A stretch of DNA of 36,053 nucleotides from Planctomycetota bacterium (lineage in GTDB: Bacteria; Planctomycetota; UBA11346). The position numbers were made by a program, and so were the translations under genes. Position 1 is the stretch's first letter; each line of letters opens with the position of its first letter. The stretch lies in the NCBI GenBank assembly GCA_947470885.1, contig CANIXE010000002.1, positions 1 through 36,053 of the forward strand, read 5' to 3'. Below the pieces are notes generated by a model. It had not been told where the DNA came from, searched no databases, and saw only the letters and a program-made list of their open reading frames with translations. Below, piece after piece: positions 23,655 to 32,135 of the stretch.

Positions 23655-24115
23655 GACGGTTCCGCTTCCAGGGGAATTCCCTCGGCCCCCAGCAGGCGCA
23701 CCTGAACCGCCCACATGGCCTTCTGGTCCTCCGGGTGCTCGTCGTCGTAGCCCAGGAGGTGCAGCACCCCATGGAGGATGTAGAGGGCCAGTTCGTCGCC
23801 GGTGGGTCGCCCCCGTTCGCTGGCCCGGCGCTGGGCCACTTCAACCCCCACGGCCAAGTCCCCCAGGTGGCAGCGTTCGCTGTCGGGATCGTCGCTGCCG
23901 TCGGGGAAGGTCATGACGTCGGTGGGTTCCGAATCGTCGAAATGGGCTTCATGCAATTCCGCCGAACCGGCGTCGTCAACCAACAACACGGTGAGTTGGC
24001 AGAACGTCTGGTCGTCTTCCGCCAGGGCGGCATCCACCAGGCGTTGGACCAGGGGTTGGTCGATCAGGGGCAGGCCATTGGCCTCGTCCACGTAGGTGAT
24101 GATGCACCGGCTCAT
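23651..24115 (-). CDS. ybeY: Endoribonuclease YbeY (rRNA maturation factor)
   Basis: 154 residues from ATG 24115, which overlaps the stop of the M23-like gene. Family signatures are EPTDVMTFP (63-71), LGDLAVG (84-90) and the metal site HGVLHLLGYDDEH (115-127). In the common form this site is H-x3-H-x5-H; here His115 and His119 are kept but the third position is Asp125, with a His at 127. YbeY takes part in 16S rRNA 3' maturation and ribosome quality control. It lies in a run of overlapping genes with prfC and ruvX, all linked to translation or rRNA. Confidence 0.94.
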   Translation of the reverse strand: MSRCIITYVDEANGLPLIDQPLVQRLVDAALAEDDQTFCQLTVLLVDDAGSAELHEAHFDDSEPTDVMTFPDGSDDPDSERCHLGDLAVGVEVAQRRASERGRPTGDELALYILHGVLHLLGYDDEHPEDQKAMWAVQVRLLGAEGIPLEAEPS

Positions 24116-25143
24116 GGCAGGTTCCTCAGGAGGGCGCCCTTGCGGGCGAAGGGGTCGCCTTTGACCCAGGCGAAGCGGAGGGGCAGGGTGGCGCAAGTCG
24201 GATCCCGCAGATTGCTTCGGGTCATGGCCTGGAGATGCAGCCGGGGGCTTTTCGCCGCGCCGGAGGTGCCGCAATGGCCCAGCTCCTGGCCGGATTGCAC
24301 CTGATCTCCGATGTTCACCGCCACGGTACCCTGACGCAGATGACCGATCAGGAGGAACCGCTCTGGGCCGAGCTGGAGGATCACCTGGTTGCCGAAGGTG
24401 CCGTGGCTGCCCATCCCGTCATCCGGGTCTCCGTCCGCGGCCAGCACCACCAGGCCGTCCGCTGGGGCGATCACCGGCACGTCCCAACCAGAGGCGGGGG
24501 TGCCGGGAGCGGACCCCGGACCGGTGGTCGCCACGGCCAGTTCGATGGCGTCTTTGGTGGCAGAAACAAAATAATGGCGGTTGTGGAGGGGACTGGGGCC
24601 GCCTTCCAGGATCCGGGTGGGTTGGTCCCAGGGCAGGCGGATGTCCACCGTGCGCTCTGCCGGTGGCGGGGTCCGCTGCACCTGCCAGCACCAGCCGAGG
24701 ATGCCCAGGGCCACGACCTGGCCGATGCCTCCCGGGGTGTTGGGCCGGGCCTTGGGCAGCCAGGCGTCGATGATCCACAGCAGGGCCCCGGTGCCCAGGG
24801 CGACCGCCAGCACCTGTCCCTGCCCCGGGGCCAGGGTCGAACGGTCCAGGAGAGCCAGGGCACTGCCCAGGACCGCCAGCCAGAAGACTGTGGCGATGCC
24901 CGCCAGCACGGCGTAGCAGTGCTGGGCCGACGGAGTTCCAGGGGTTCCCCGGAGGGATCGGGGCAACAGGTCCCGGAACCAGGGCAATAGAACCAGGATG
25001 AAGCTGGCGAGCAGCAGGGCGGCCAGGAATTCCCCGGCCCGGCCGTGGTACAGCACCGGCACGGCCCCCACCAACAGGGCCACCATCAGCGCCCCCTGGG
25101 TCGAGACCGCCAGCAGTTCATTGCCCGCCGGCGGCTGTTTCAC
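24112..25143 (-). CDS. Membrane protein with degenerate M23 (LytM-like) domain
   Basis: 343 residues. The start is GTG 25143, overlapping the prfC stop (GTGA); upstream codons lie inside prfC. Five hydrophobic segments (about 17-33, 36-55, 76-99, 108-128, 139-157) precede a beta-rich domain (about 170-343) of M23 peptidase fold: PVIAPADGLVVLAADG, GNQVILQLGPERFLLIGHLR, VNIGDQVQSGQELGHCGTSG. In the final motif the usual H-L-H is R301-L-H303, and the first metal motif H-x3-D is not clear (H190, D198). It may therefore be a non-cleaving, wall-binding or regulatory member. A polytopic membrane region attached to M23 is unusual. No function is certain. Confidence 0.8.
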   Translation of the reverse strand: MKQPPAGNELLAVSTQGALMVALLVGAVPVLYHGRAGEFLAALLLASFILVLLPWFRDLLPRSLRGTPGTPSAQHCYAVLAGIATVFWLAVLGSALALLDRSTLAPGQGQVLAVALGTGALLWIIDAWLPKARPNTPGGIGQVVALGILGWCWQVQRTPPPAERTVDIRLPWDQPTRILEGGPSPLHNRHYFVSATKDAIELAVATTGPGSAPGTPASGWDVPVIAPADGLVVLAADGDPDDGMGSHGTFGNQVILQLGPERFLLIGHLRQGTVAVNIGDQVQSGQELGHCGTSGAAKSPRLHLQAMTRSNLRDPTCATLPLRFAWVKGDPFARKGALLRNLP

Positions 25144-26765
25144 GCATATTCCCGGAAGCTGTGGTCTGGGTTCTGACGGAAGCAGTAGTTGCGGTCCCAT
25201 TCGCTGGGGAACAGCACCACGTGGCGGCCCCGGGCGTCGATGGCCAGCTGGCTGCCCGGCGTCGGGACAAAGGTGGCGGCATCCCCCACCAACCAGCCGG
25301 AGCAGCGGTAGGGCAGGGCGGTCAAGCGCACCGGGCAGCCGTATTCGTCGGACATGCGGAAGGCCAGCACTTCAAACTGCAACTGACCGACGGCGGCAAT
25401 GAACGGATCGGCGGTGGGATTGTCCGCCGCCCGCAAAACCTGCACCGCGCCCTCGGCGGCCAGGCTGACCATGCCCTTGTCGAACGCTTTGCGCTTGGTC
25501 AGGTCTTCCGGGGCGACCCGGGCAAAACATTCCGGGGGGAAGGCGGGCAGGGGCTGGTGCTCGAAACAGTCCTTCTGGGACACGCTCTTGTCGACGATGG
25601 TGTCGCCGATGGCGAAGCCGGAGTTGATCAGGCCCACCACGTCCCCGGGGTAGGCGTTGTCCAGGGTGGTGCGGTCCCGGGCCACCAGGGTTGCCGGCCG
25701 GGAAAGGCGTAATTCCCGCTGCAATTCCCCGCGATGGACATGCTTCACCACCTGGTCCCGTTCAAAGCGGCCGGAACAGATGCGGATGAACGCCAGGCTG
25801 TCCCGGTGCTTGGGATCCATGTTGGCCTGGATCTTGAACACATAGGCGCTGAACGGCGCCGTGGGGTCCAGGGGTTTGGCCTCCGTTTCGGCGGCGCTCC
25901 CCAGCACGGTCACCGGTCTTGCCCCGGGGGCGGCGGCGAGTTCGACGAAGGCGTCGTAGAACGGTTCGATGCCGAAGTTGGTCAGGGCCGAGCCGAAGAA
26001 CACCGGGGTGATCTGGCCAGAACGGAACGCCTCGATGCTGAACGGATTGCCGGCGATTTCCAGCATCTCCAGGTCGTCCCCCAGTTTGGCCCGTTGGCCC
26101 TCGTCCAACGGCGCCTCTGCCAGGGGCACGGTGGTCATGGCCGCCCGCTGGCTGCCGCCCACGGCGGTTTTGGTGAACAGGTGCAGGTCCCGGGTCCGGC
26201 GGTCGGCGACGCCGACGAAATCCCGGCCGGAACCGATGGGCCAGTTCATCGCGCAGGCCTGGATGCCCAGGACTTCTTCGACTTCAGTCATCAGCTCCAG
26301 GGGATCCCGACCGGGCAGGTCCAGCTTGTTGATGAAGGTCAGCACCGGGATGCCCCGGAGTTTGCACACCGCGAACAACTTGCGGGTCTGGGTTTCCACG
26401 CCCTTGGCGGCGTCCAGGACCATGATCGCGCTGTCGGCGGCGGTCAGGGTGCGGTAGGTGTCTTCGCTGAAATCCTGGTGACCGGGGGTGTCCAGGATGT
26501 TGATGGTGTAGCCCTTGTAGGGGAACTGCATCGCCGACGAGGTGATCGAGATGCCGCGTTCCTGCTCCATGGTCATCCAGTCGGAGGTGGCCAGCTTCCG
26601 CCCCTTGCGCCCCTTCACCATCCCGGCGGTGCGCAGCATGCCGCTGTAGAGCAACAACTTTTCCGTGAGGGTGGTCTTGCCCGCGTCGGGATGGCTGATG
26701 ATGGCGAAGGTCCGCCGTTTGGCGGTTTCTCGGGTGATATCGGCAAGAACGGATTCGTCGGGCAT
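25140..26765 (-). CDS. prfC: Peptide chain release factor 3
   Basis: 541 residues, near the E. coli RF3 length. It is the GTPase that removes RF1 and RF2 from the ribosome after termination. G-motifs are complete: SHPDAGKT (24-31), the switch-I segment around MEQERGIS, DTPGHQDF (92-99) and NKLD (146-149); later RF3-specific stretches include NMDPKHRDSLAFIRICSGRF and VGQLQFEVLAFRMSDEYGCP, which separate it from EF-G and TypA. I chose ATG 26765 since upstream residues lie in the divergent promoter region. First gene of the run to 22483; it is divergent from araD with 70 bases between starts. Confidence 0.97.
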   Translation of the reverse strand: MPDESVLADITRETAKRRTFAIISHPDAGKTTLTEKLLLYSGMLRTAGMVKGRKGRKLATSDWMTMEQERGISITSSAMQFPYKGYTINILDTPGHQDFSEDTYRTLTAADSAIMVLDAAKGVETQTRKLFAVCKLRGIPVLTFINKLDLPGRDPLELMTEVEEVLGIQACAMNWPIGSGRDFVGVADRRTRDLHLFTKTAVGGSQRAAMTTVPLAEAPLDEGQRAKLGDDLEMLEIAGNPFSIEAFRSGQITPVFFGSALTNFGIEPFYDAFVELAAAPGARPVTVLGSAAETEAKPLDPTAPFSAYVFKIQANMDPKHRDSLAFIRICSGRFERDQVVKHVHRGELQRELRLSRPATLVARDRTTLDNAYPGDVVGLINSGFAIGDTIVDKSVSQKDCFEHQPLPAFPPECFARVAPEDLTKRKAFDKGMVSLAAEGAVQVLRAADNPTADPFIAAVGQLQFEVLAFRMSDEYGCPVRLTALPYRCSGWLVGDAATFVPTPGSQLAIDARGRHVVLFPSEWDRNYCFRQNPDHSFREYA

Positions 26766-26835
26766 GGGGGCGGGAGGATCGGCCACCGGGCCGGCAGGCA
26801 ATTGGCAACGGAATCGCCCCGATACGGTGCCGCCC

Positions 26836-27540
26836 ATGCCCACCCTCCGCGAGCGCGTCTGTCAAGCCAACCACGATCTGGTCGCCAACGGCCTGGTTCT
26901 TTACACCTGGGGCAATGCCTCGGCGGTGGACTGGACGGAAAACGTCCTGCTCATCAAGCCCAGCGGTGTGGATTACGCCCAACTGACCCCAGACACCATC
27001 GTCGCTGTGCGCCTGGCGGACGGCCAGCCGGTGGACCCCAAGGGCCTGCGTCCCAGTAGCGACACCCCGACCCACCTGGCTCTCTACCGGGCTTGGCCCA
27101 AGATCGGCGGCATTGTCCACACCCACAGCGAATACGCCACGGCCTGCGCCCAGGCCTGCTCGGACATCCCGCCCCACGGCACCACCCACGCCGACTATTT
27201 CGCCACGGAAGTGCCCTGCTGCCGCCAGTTGACGGCAGAAGAAGTGGCAGGCGCCTACGAGGCCAACACCGGGGCGGTGATCTTGGAAACCTGGCGGCAG
27301 CGGAACCTGGATCCCATCGCCACCCCGGGAGCCCTGGTGGCCCAGCACGCTCCCTTCGCCTGGGGCGCGTCGGTGGAAAAGGCCGTCTACCACGCCACGG
27401 TCATGGAACGCTTGGCCCGGATGCACACCCACCAGCGCATCCTCAATCCCCAGGCGCCCCAGATCCCCGCGTACCTGCTGGACAAGCATTACCAGCGCAA
27501 ACACGGCGCCGGAGCGTACTACGGCCAGAAGGCCCACTAA
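26836..27540 (+). CDS. araD: L-ribulose-5-phosphate 4-epimerase (class II aldolase family)
   Basis: 234 residues. It interconverts L-ribulose 5-phosphate and D-xylulose 5-phosphate, linking arabinose or ascorbate use to the pentose phosphate pathway. The residues known from the E. coli enzyme keep the same numbers here: SSDTP with Asp76, the zinc ligands His95, His97 (HTHSEY) and His171, Asp120 (HADY) and Tyr229 (AGAYYG). KPSG (41-44) and GNAS (26-29) bind the phosphate. The start ATG 26836 gives the family length. No araA or araB is next to it. It ends exactly where the convergent hydrolase gene ends. Confidence 0.94.
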   Translation: MPTLRERVCQANHDLVANGLVLYTWGNASAVDWTENVLLIKPSGVDYAQLTPDTIVAVRLADGQPVDPKGLRPSSDTPTHLALYRAWPKIGGIVHTHSEYATACAQACSDIPPHGTTHADYFATEVPCCRQLTAEEVAGAYEANTGAVILETWRQRNLDPIATPGALVAQHAPFAWGASVEKAVYHATVMERLARMHTHQRILNPQAPQIPAYLLDKHYQRKHGAGAYYGQKAH

Positions 27541-28398
27541 CTATTCAGGCCCAGTCGACCCTCCCATCCACGTCCGAATCAGGTCGGCGTGGGAATCCAG
27601 GATCCCATTGTGGCTGGCCCCGATGGCCGGCACCAAGGTGACCTGCCCGGGGTGGGCTTCCGCCAGGGCCTGGCCCATGGTGTAGGGGATGGTCGCATCA
27701 GCGGTGCCGTGGATGATCACCACCGGCGGAGATGCGGGCCGGGCGGTGAGTTCAGCCAGGCGGGCGCTGTTGTCGAAACGGTGGGTCAAGACCAGATGCA
27801 GGGGCCAGCCGACGACCCGCCGGGCCATCGCTGCTAGCGAAGTGAATGGGGCGATCAGGACCACCAGTCTGGCTCCATCAGCAGCGGCGTACTGGAGGAC
27901 CGCCGCCGCCCCCAAGCTATGGCCGAGGACCGCCACCCGGCGCTGCCGTTCTTCGGGGGTCCATCCCCAGGTCGCGCTGACGGCGGCAATCGCCGCCCGG
28001 CTGCCAGCCAGGATCGAGGCCGGATCAGGCCGGCCAGGATTGGCGCCATAGCCCGGATAATCGACGAACAGGTAGCCTGCCCCAGGATCAGGCAGGGCGG
28101 CCACCAGGGAGGCGTAATCGGTTGCCAGTGAGCCGTTTCCTCCCTGGACCAGCCAAAGGGTGCGGGGTACATCGCCGTGGACAGGTGGCAGCCAGAGCGC
28201 GTGGAGCTGACCGCTGTCCGTGGAGTAGGGCACAATCCTTCCCGGGCGGGGCAGGGTCAGCACCAATTCCTCGATCGTGGCACTGCGGGGCAGGTAGATG
28301 ATCCATGCTTGAACGAGGAACAGAACGATCGCCACGACCAGGCCGGGTACGACCGTGACGAGGATCAACCAGCGGGTGACACGACGCGCCAGAATCAT
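27541..28398 (-). CDS. Membrane-anchored alpha/beta hydrolase
   Basis: 285 residues from ATG 28398. One N-terminal hydrophobic segment (about 10-35) anchors it. The catalytic triad is readable: the nucleophile elbow GHSLG with Ser161, Asp233 in IIHGTADATIP and His262 in GASHNG. The segment YLFVDYPGYGANPGRP is the oxyanion-side strand typical of the BEM46/YfhR-like branch of hydrolases. It is probably a serine esterase or lipase facing the periplasm; substrate unknown. The TAG at 27541-27543 directly abuts the araD stop, so the two genes converge with no space. The repressor gene lies 66 bases upstream on the same strand. Confidence 0.88.
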   Translation of the reverse strand: MILARRVTRWLILVTVVPGLVVAIVLFLVQAWIIYLPRSATIEELVLTLPRPGRIVPYSTDSGQLHALWLPPVHGDVPRTLWLVQGGNGSLATDYASLVAALPDPGAGYLFVDYPGYGANPGRPDPASILAGSRAAIAAVSATWGWTPEERQRRVAVLGHSLGAAAVLQYAAADGARLVVLIAPFTSLAAMARRVVGWPLHLVLTHRFDNSARLAELTARPASPPVVIIHGTADATIPYTMGQALAEAHPGQVTLVPAIGASHNGILDSHADLIRTWMGGSTGPE

Positions 28399-28464
28399 GG
28401 GGGAGTTTCGCCGGGGATTGTCCTGGGGAAACCAGAGGATGGGGTGATCAACGCAGCGAAGGTA

Positions 28465-28794
28465 TCACAGTTCCAGGTATTTCTTCAACATGGTGGGATC
28501 ATTATCGCAGTAATCCCGGTACAGGGCTTTCAGGACGCTGGATTTATAGGAGACCTCGTCCACCACGACCACGAACTGGTGGCGTTTCGTCGTGGTTTTT
28601 CGCTGATCCAGCATGCCCCGCTTCGCGAGATTGCGCATTACGGTCAAATAGGTCGTGTACGCCAGTTTAGTCGAGCCCTGGGAATTCACCGCGTCGGCCA
28701 CCTCTTGGACGGTGCCGAACTCCACCCTCCATAGGTGGTTCATGACCCGAAGTTGAAGTGGGCCAATAGGATCAGAGGCATTTATGGTTGGCAT
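28465..28794 (-). CDS. BlaI/MecI-family transcriptional repressor
   Basis: 109 residues, slightly shorter than the usual 120-130. The winged helix is clear: GPLQLRVMNHLWRVEFGTVQ, then AYTTYLTVMRNLAKRGMLDQ, where the recognition helix and T-x-x-T-V-M-R-NL pattern are typical of the family; a C-terminal helical part mediates dimerisation. Members repress beta-lactamase, copper or their own genes and are usually released by cleavage by a BlaR1/M56 sensor. No BlaR1 and no beta-lactamase gene are seen nearby. Base composition here is less G+C-rich than neighbours. It may regulate itself or the hydrolase gene downstream. Confidence 0.85.
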   Translation of the reverse strand: MPTINASDPIGPLQLRVMNHLWRVEFGTVQEVADAVNSQGSTKLAYTTYLTVMRNLAKRGMLDQRKTTTKRHQFVVVVDEVSYKSSVLKALYRDYCDNDPTMLKKYLEL

Positions 28795-28799
28795 AGGGA

Positions 28800-28816
28800 C
28801 TCACTGGTACGGTGAG
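28800..28816. promoter_or_regulatory. Inverted repeat before the repressor gene
   Basis: CTCAC TGGTACG GTGAG, five to six bases upstream of the BlaI-type start codon. Its position fits an operator for autoregulation. It does not carry the TACA-TGTA core known for some BlaI operators, so the idea is weak. Confidence 0.35.
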
Positions 28817-28882
28817 ACTGTTACGTATCGCAGAACAACCGTCTGTCACCCATCGGATTCAGTCGTTCGGGTCTACGCCCGT

Positions 28883-30565
28883 TCAGGGCAGAGCGGTCTG
28901 CAGGCGCAGACCGGCAATCTCCACCGGAGCCTTGGTGCCCATCGCCCCCAGGTACAGCCCCACAGGGGGACTGGGTAGGATGGTCTTATCAAAAGGTCCC
29001 GCCGCCGAGGCGATCAGGGATTCATCATTAACCAGCAGAGTGACCTCCACGGCCTCCGCGGCTTCCATGGTGTGGGGACCGAAGGTCTGGGACGGGGCTT
29101 CCGGGGCATCCGCTGGATACAGATTCACCTGGGTGTGGAAAATGCCGCCAAGATTGATGACCGTCAGGCCGGCGGTGGAACCATCCGCCAGAACCACCCC
29201 CAACTGGGCCTTGTCACTCCGCCGTTTGGGTTGATTGGCCAAGTAGAGGGTCGCGGTGATCCGCCAGGGCAGGGGCTCCCCGATCTTCCGCCAGGTCCGC
29301 CCCAGGGTGCCCACCACGGCGTCTGGTCGTTCCTCAGCGGAGGTCCAGACGCCATTGCCGACCGTTGTCCATTCGGAAAGCCGTCGGGCCTGGTCGAACA
29401 GCCACACGGATTTTCCAGGGCCGAACACCAGCTGGCCCTGGGGTACGGCGGGTTTTCCTGGGGTGGCGGCAAGCGTAGGCACGGGCGTTGTCGGGGGTGC
29501 CACAGCGACCGTTGTTGGCACCGGAGGCGGTGGACTTGCGGATACGGGTTGACGGAACAACAACCACGCCGCACTGCCCAGGACCAGGACGCCGACCCCG
29601 GCACCGAACCAGCGGGCGAGGTGGTGGGTTGGGGCCGCGGCGGTGGCCAAGGCCACCTTTTCGCAGCGTTGGATCAATTCACCATAACTCGCGGGGCGAT
29701 CCTGGCGATTCCGGGCCAGGAGAGCGCAGGTCAGGGCCCGCACCGGGTCCGGGAGGTCCCGGCGGATCTTCCCAGGATCCGGTACCGGATCATGGAGCTT
29801 CTGGCTGATCAATTGGGCCAGGCTGGTGGCGTCGTAGGCGGGGATGCCGGTGACGGCGTAGTGGAGGATGCACCCGAGGCCATAGATGTCGGCGCGGAAA
29901 TCGACGCCTTCGGGATCATCAAATTGTTCGGGAGCCATGGTGGCCGGGGTGCCCATGATCGTTCCCTGGCGGGTCAGGCTCATGTCCCCGGCGGTGACCG
30001 GCCGGGCCAATCCCAGATCCACCAGTTTGGCGGTCCAGGGGAAGCTATCCCCGGGCAGGGGCTGGGATTTCTTCGCCAGGAGGACGTTGTCCGGTTTTAC
30101 ATCCCGGTGAATGATGCCTTGCTGGTGGGCATGGTCCAAGGCGAGGGCCAGATCCCGGATCACCACCGCCCCCTGTTCAGGGCTCAATGCGCCGTGTTGG
30201 GCCACCCACTGCTGGAGATTGGGGCCATCGATGAACTCCATCGCCAGGTAGGGCTGTCCGGCGGCGGTGAGGCCGGCCTGGTAGCAGGCGACGATGTGGG
30301 GATGGTGGAGAGTGGCGAGGATCTTGGCTTCCCGCTGGAAGCGGCGGACGAATTCCTCGGCTCCTGGGCCCCCAGGGGTCAGGAGCAGCTTGAGGGCCAC
30401 GGCCCGATCCAGGTAGGTCTGGCGGGCCCGGTAGACGATGCCCATGCCGCCACGTCCCAGCTCCTTTTCCAGGACGAGGTCCGGCACTGGCGATGGGGGC
30501 AAGCCGCTGGCGGTTGGCAAGCCTTCGCTGTCCTTGGACAGGACGGTCACGTTCACATCAGACAT
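28883..30565 (-). CDS. Membrane-anchored Ser/Thr protein kinase
   Basis: 560 residues. The kinase domain (about 30-300) is complete: glycine loop GRGGMGIVY, Lys59 in VALKL, HRDVKPDN (153-160), a DLG in place of DFG (183-185), and APE (211-213). A membrane helix (about 318-336) and a Pro/Thr-rich linker lead to a beta-rich outer domain (about 385-560) with a jelly-roll or carbohydrate-binding look, probably periplasmic and sensing something. Pkn2-like kinases of this form are frequent in planctomycetes and myxobacteria. Start ATG 30565 is three bases after the stop of the lipoprotein gene, so they are co-transcribed. The repressor gene follows 88 bases downstream. Confidence 0.95.
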   Translation of the reverse strand: MSDVNVTVLSKDSEGLPTASGLPPSPVPDLVLEKELGRGGMGIVYRARQTYLDRAVALKLLLTPGGPGAEEFVRRFQREAKILATLHHPHIVACYQAGLTAAGQPYLAMEFIDGPNLQQWVAQHGALSPEQGAVVIRDLALALDHAHQQGIIHRDVKPDNVLLAKKSQPLPGDSFPWTAKLVDLGLARPVTAGDMSLTRQGTIMGTPATMAPEQFDDPEGVDFRADIYGLGCILHYAVTGIPAYDATSLAQLISQKLHDPVPDPGKIRRDLPDPVRALTCALLARNRQDRPASYGELIQRCEKVALATAAAPTHHLARWFGAGVGVLVLGSAAWLLFRQPVSASPPPPVPTTVAVAPPTTPVPTLAATPGKPAVPQGQLVFGPGKSVWLFDQARRLSEWTTVGNGVWTSAEERPDAVVGTLGRTWRKIGEPLPWRITATLYLANQPKRRSDKAQLGVVLADGSTAGLTVINLGGIFHTQVNLYPADAPEAPSQTFGPHTMEAAEAVEVTLLVNDESLIASAAGPFDKTILPSPPVGLYLGAMGTKAPVEIAGLRLQTALP

Positions 30566-30568
30566 CGG

Positions 30569-32065
30569 TCAACGTCCCTGGGTTTTCAACCGTGATACGG
30601 CTTCCAGCAGAGCATCCACACTGGGCCGGTCGGTGTTGGAGGTGCCAATATAGGCATAGCCGATCCGACCCCCTGGTTGGATGATCAAGGAGGTGGGCCG
30701 GGCCAGGTTGTCCTCGACCCCCAGGCCCCGAACCAGGAGCAAGCTGACGTCCAGGCCGATGGGCATGGGGGGCGGATCGGTGCGCAGGGTCTGAATTGCG
30801 GCAACGAAGGCGGGGACGGCTTCGGTGGGTCCGGGATAGACCACCAGGATATCGGCCCCAGCTGCGGTGAACCGGTCGACGTTGTCGGCAATGGCGGTGG
30901 TCTGGGTCGCGCAATAGACACAAACCTGACCAGAGAATCCCCGCATCAGGACGACAACCGTGGGTCGGGTGGCCTCCTCCAGGTCCACCACCGCGCCGCT
31001 GGCGGTGAGGAACCGGGTCTGGGGTAGCGATTTGCCCACCAGGGCCTTGCTTTCCGCAGCGCCCCCCGACGCATCCGCAGGATTGACCGCATATTCGCTA
31101 TCCACCAGGGCCTGCTTGCCGTGGGTATAAGCCTGGACCAGGGTGGCGGCGATCCGTCGTTCCTTGGTGGTCAGGACATCCGGGGGCACCGGCACTGGTG
31201 ATATGGCCACAGATTCGGGTGGGGGGATGGTTGCCGGTGCAGGTGGGGGTGCGGGGGGCGGCACTGGGTTGGCTGCCTGTCCCGGTGCCGGTGACAGGGG
31301 CGGCGCGTTGGTCGCAGGGGTTGGAATGGAGGGTAACGCCAGGGGGCGTCCGGCCATCAGTTCGCCGCTGGAGCTGACGCCCCCGGCCATGATGCGGAAT
31401 CCCGCTGCCCCAGAGGCTGGCCAGGTAACGACGATGGTTCGATCCGGCCCGGTGATGGTCCAGGACCGGTGGTCCGCGGCCCAGACCAGGGTGCAGCCCG
31501 GGGGCAGTGCCTGGGATTCCAGATGGTCGCCCCCGGTGGCTCCGCCGACGCTCCAGGGGCCCACGGGTCGGCCCGCCAGGTAGAGGCCGACATGGCTCTG
31601 TCCTGTCTTGTCGGAGATCCGCCAGAGCCCGTGGCGCACGCCCCGGTCGAACCAGCCCTCGGCGGTGGTGGCACCCTGGGGATCCTGGTAGTGCCAGCGG
31701 CCCTGCTGGCGATCGTCCAGGTAGGTCCCCGTGGACGCCAGCGTGCCGCCCGGGTGGAAATGCTCCCAGGTGCCGGTGCGCAGCCCGCTGGCATAGCCGC
31801 CACGGTGCTGGAGCTTCCCGGCGTCATCCCACCAGGTCCAGGTCCCCGCCAGCTTGTCCTCGGCCCAGTCGCCTTCGGCCCGGCGGGCCCCATTGGCATG
31901 CCAGTAGGTCCAGTGCCCGTGTTGCAATCCGCTTACGAGTTGGCCATGGCGCTGGGTCCGCCCATCCGGCCAGCGGTCATCCACCAGCCGAGGACCGAAG
32001 CAGCCAGCCAGGACGGCGATCAGGCCGCCGGCAAGGACCAAGGGGGCATGGCGGGCAAGAAGCAT
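30569..32065 (-). CDS. Lipoprotein with YwqK/MORN-like repeats and an AhpC/TSA thioredoxin-like domain
   Basis: 498 residues from ATG 32065. A lipobox LAGC ends at Cys22, so it is lipid-anchored. Residues about 35-175 hold repeats of the YwqK/MORN type (GHWTYWHANGARRAEGDW; GTWTWWDDAGKLQHRGGY; GTWEHFHPGGTLASTGTY). After a proline-rich linker (about 245-298) comes an AhpC/TSA domain (about 340-498): VVVLMRGFSGQVCVYC with the C382-V-Y-C385 pair, DILVVYPGPTE and TSLIIQPGGRIGYAYIG. The CxxC sits where peroxiredoxins carry the active Cys, so redox activity is likely. It lies just upstream of the kinase gene, which suggests a shared envelope-stress role; that is inference. I do not know this fusion elsewhere. 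Confidence 0.85.
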   Translation of the reverse strand: MLLARHAPLVLAGGLIAVLAGCFGPRLVDDRWPDGRTQRHGQLVSGLQHGHWTYWHANGARRAEGDWAEDKLAGTWTWWDDAGKLQHRGGYASGLRTGTWEHFHPGGTLASTGTYLDDRQQGRWHYQDPQGATTAEGWFDRGVRHGLWRISDKTGQSHVGLYLAGRPVGPWSVGGATGGDHLESQALPPGCTLVWAADHRSWTITGPDRTIVVTWPASGAAGFRIMAGGVSSSGELMAGRPLALPSIPTPATNAPPLSPAPGQAANPVPPPAPPPAPATIPPPESVAISPVPVPPDVLTTKERRIAATLVQAYTHGKQALVDSEYAVNPADASGGAAESKALVGKSLPQTRFLTASGAVVDLEEATRPTVVVLMRGFSGQVCVYCATQTTAIADNVDRFTAAGADILVVYPGPTEAVPAFVAAIQTLRTDPPPMPIGLDVSLLLVRGLGVEDNLARPTSLIIQPGGRIGYAYIGTSNTDRPSVDALLEAVSRLKTQGR

Positions 32066-32135
32066 GGTTGATGGCCTTGAAATGACGGAGGGGAGGGCGG
32101 TCGCCAGGAGCGACCGACCCTTCCGGTACGGCGGA

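Noticed and set aside
25140..26765. EF-G, TypA or LepA as identity of the GTPase
   Set aside because: Length, SHPDAGKT loop and the RF3-specific later motifs fit RF3 and not the other translational GTPases.
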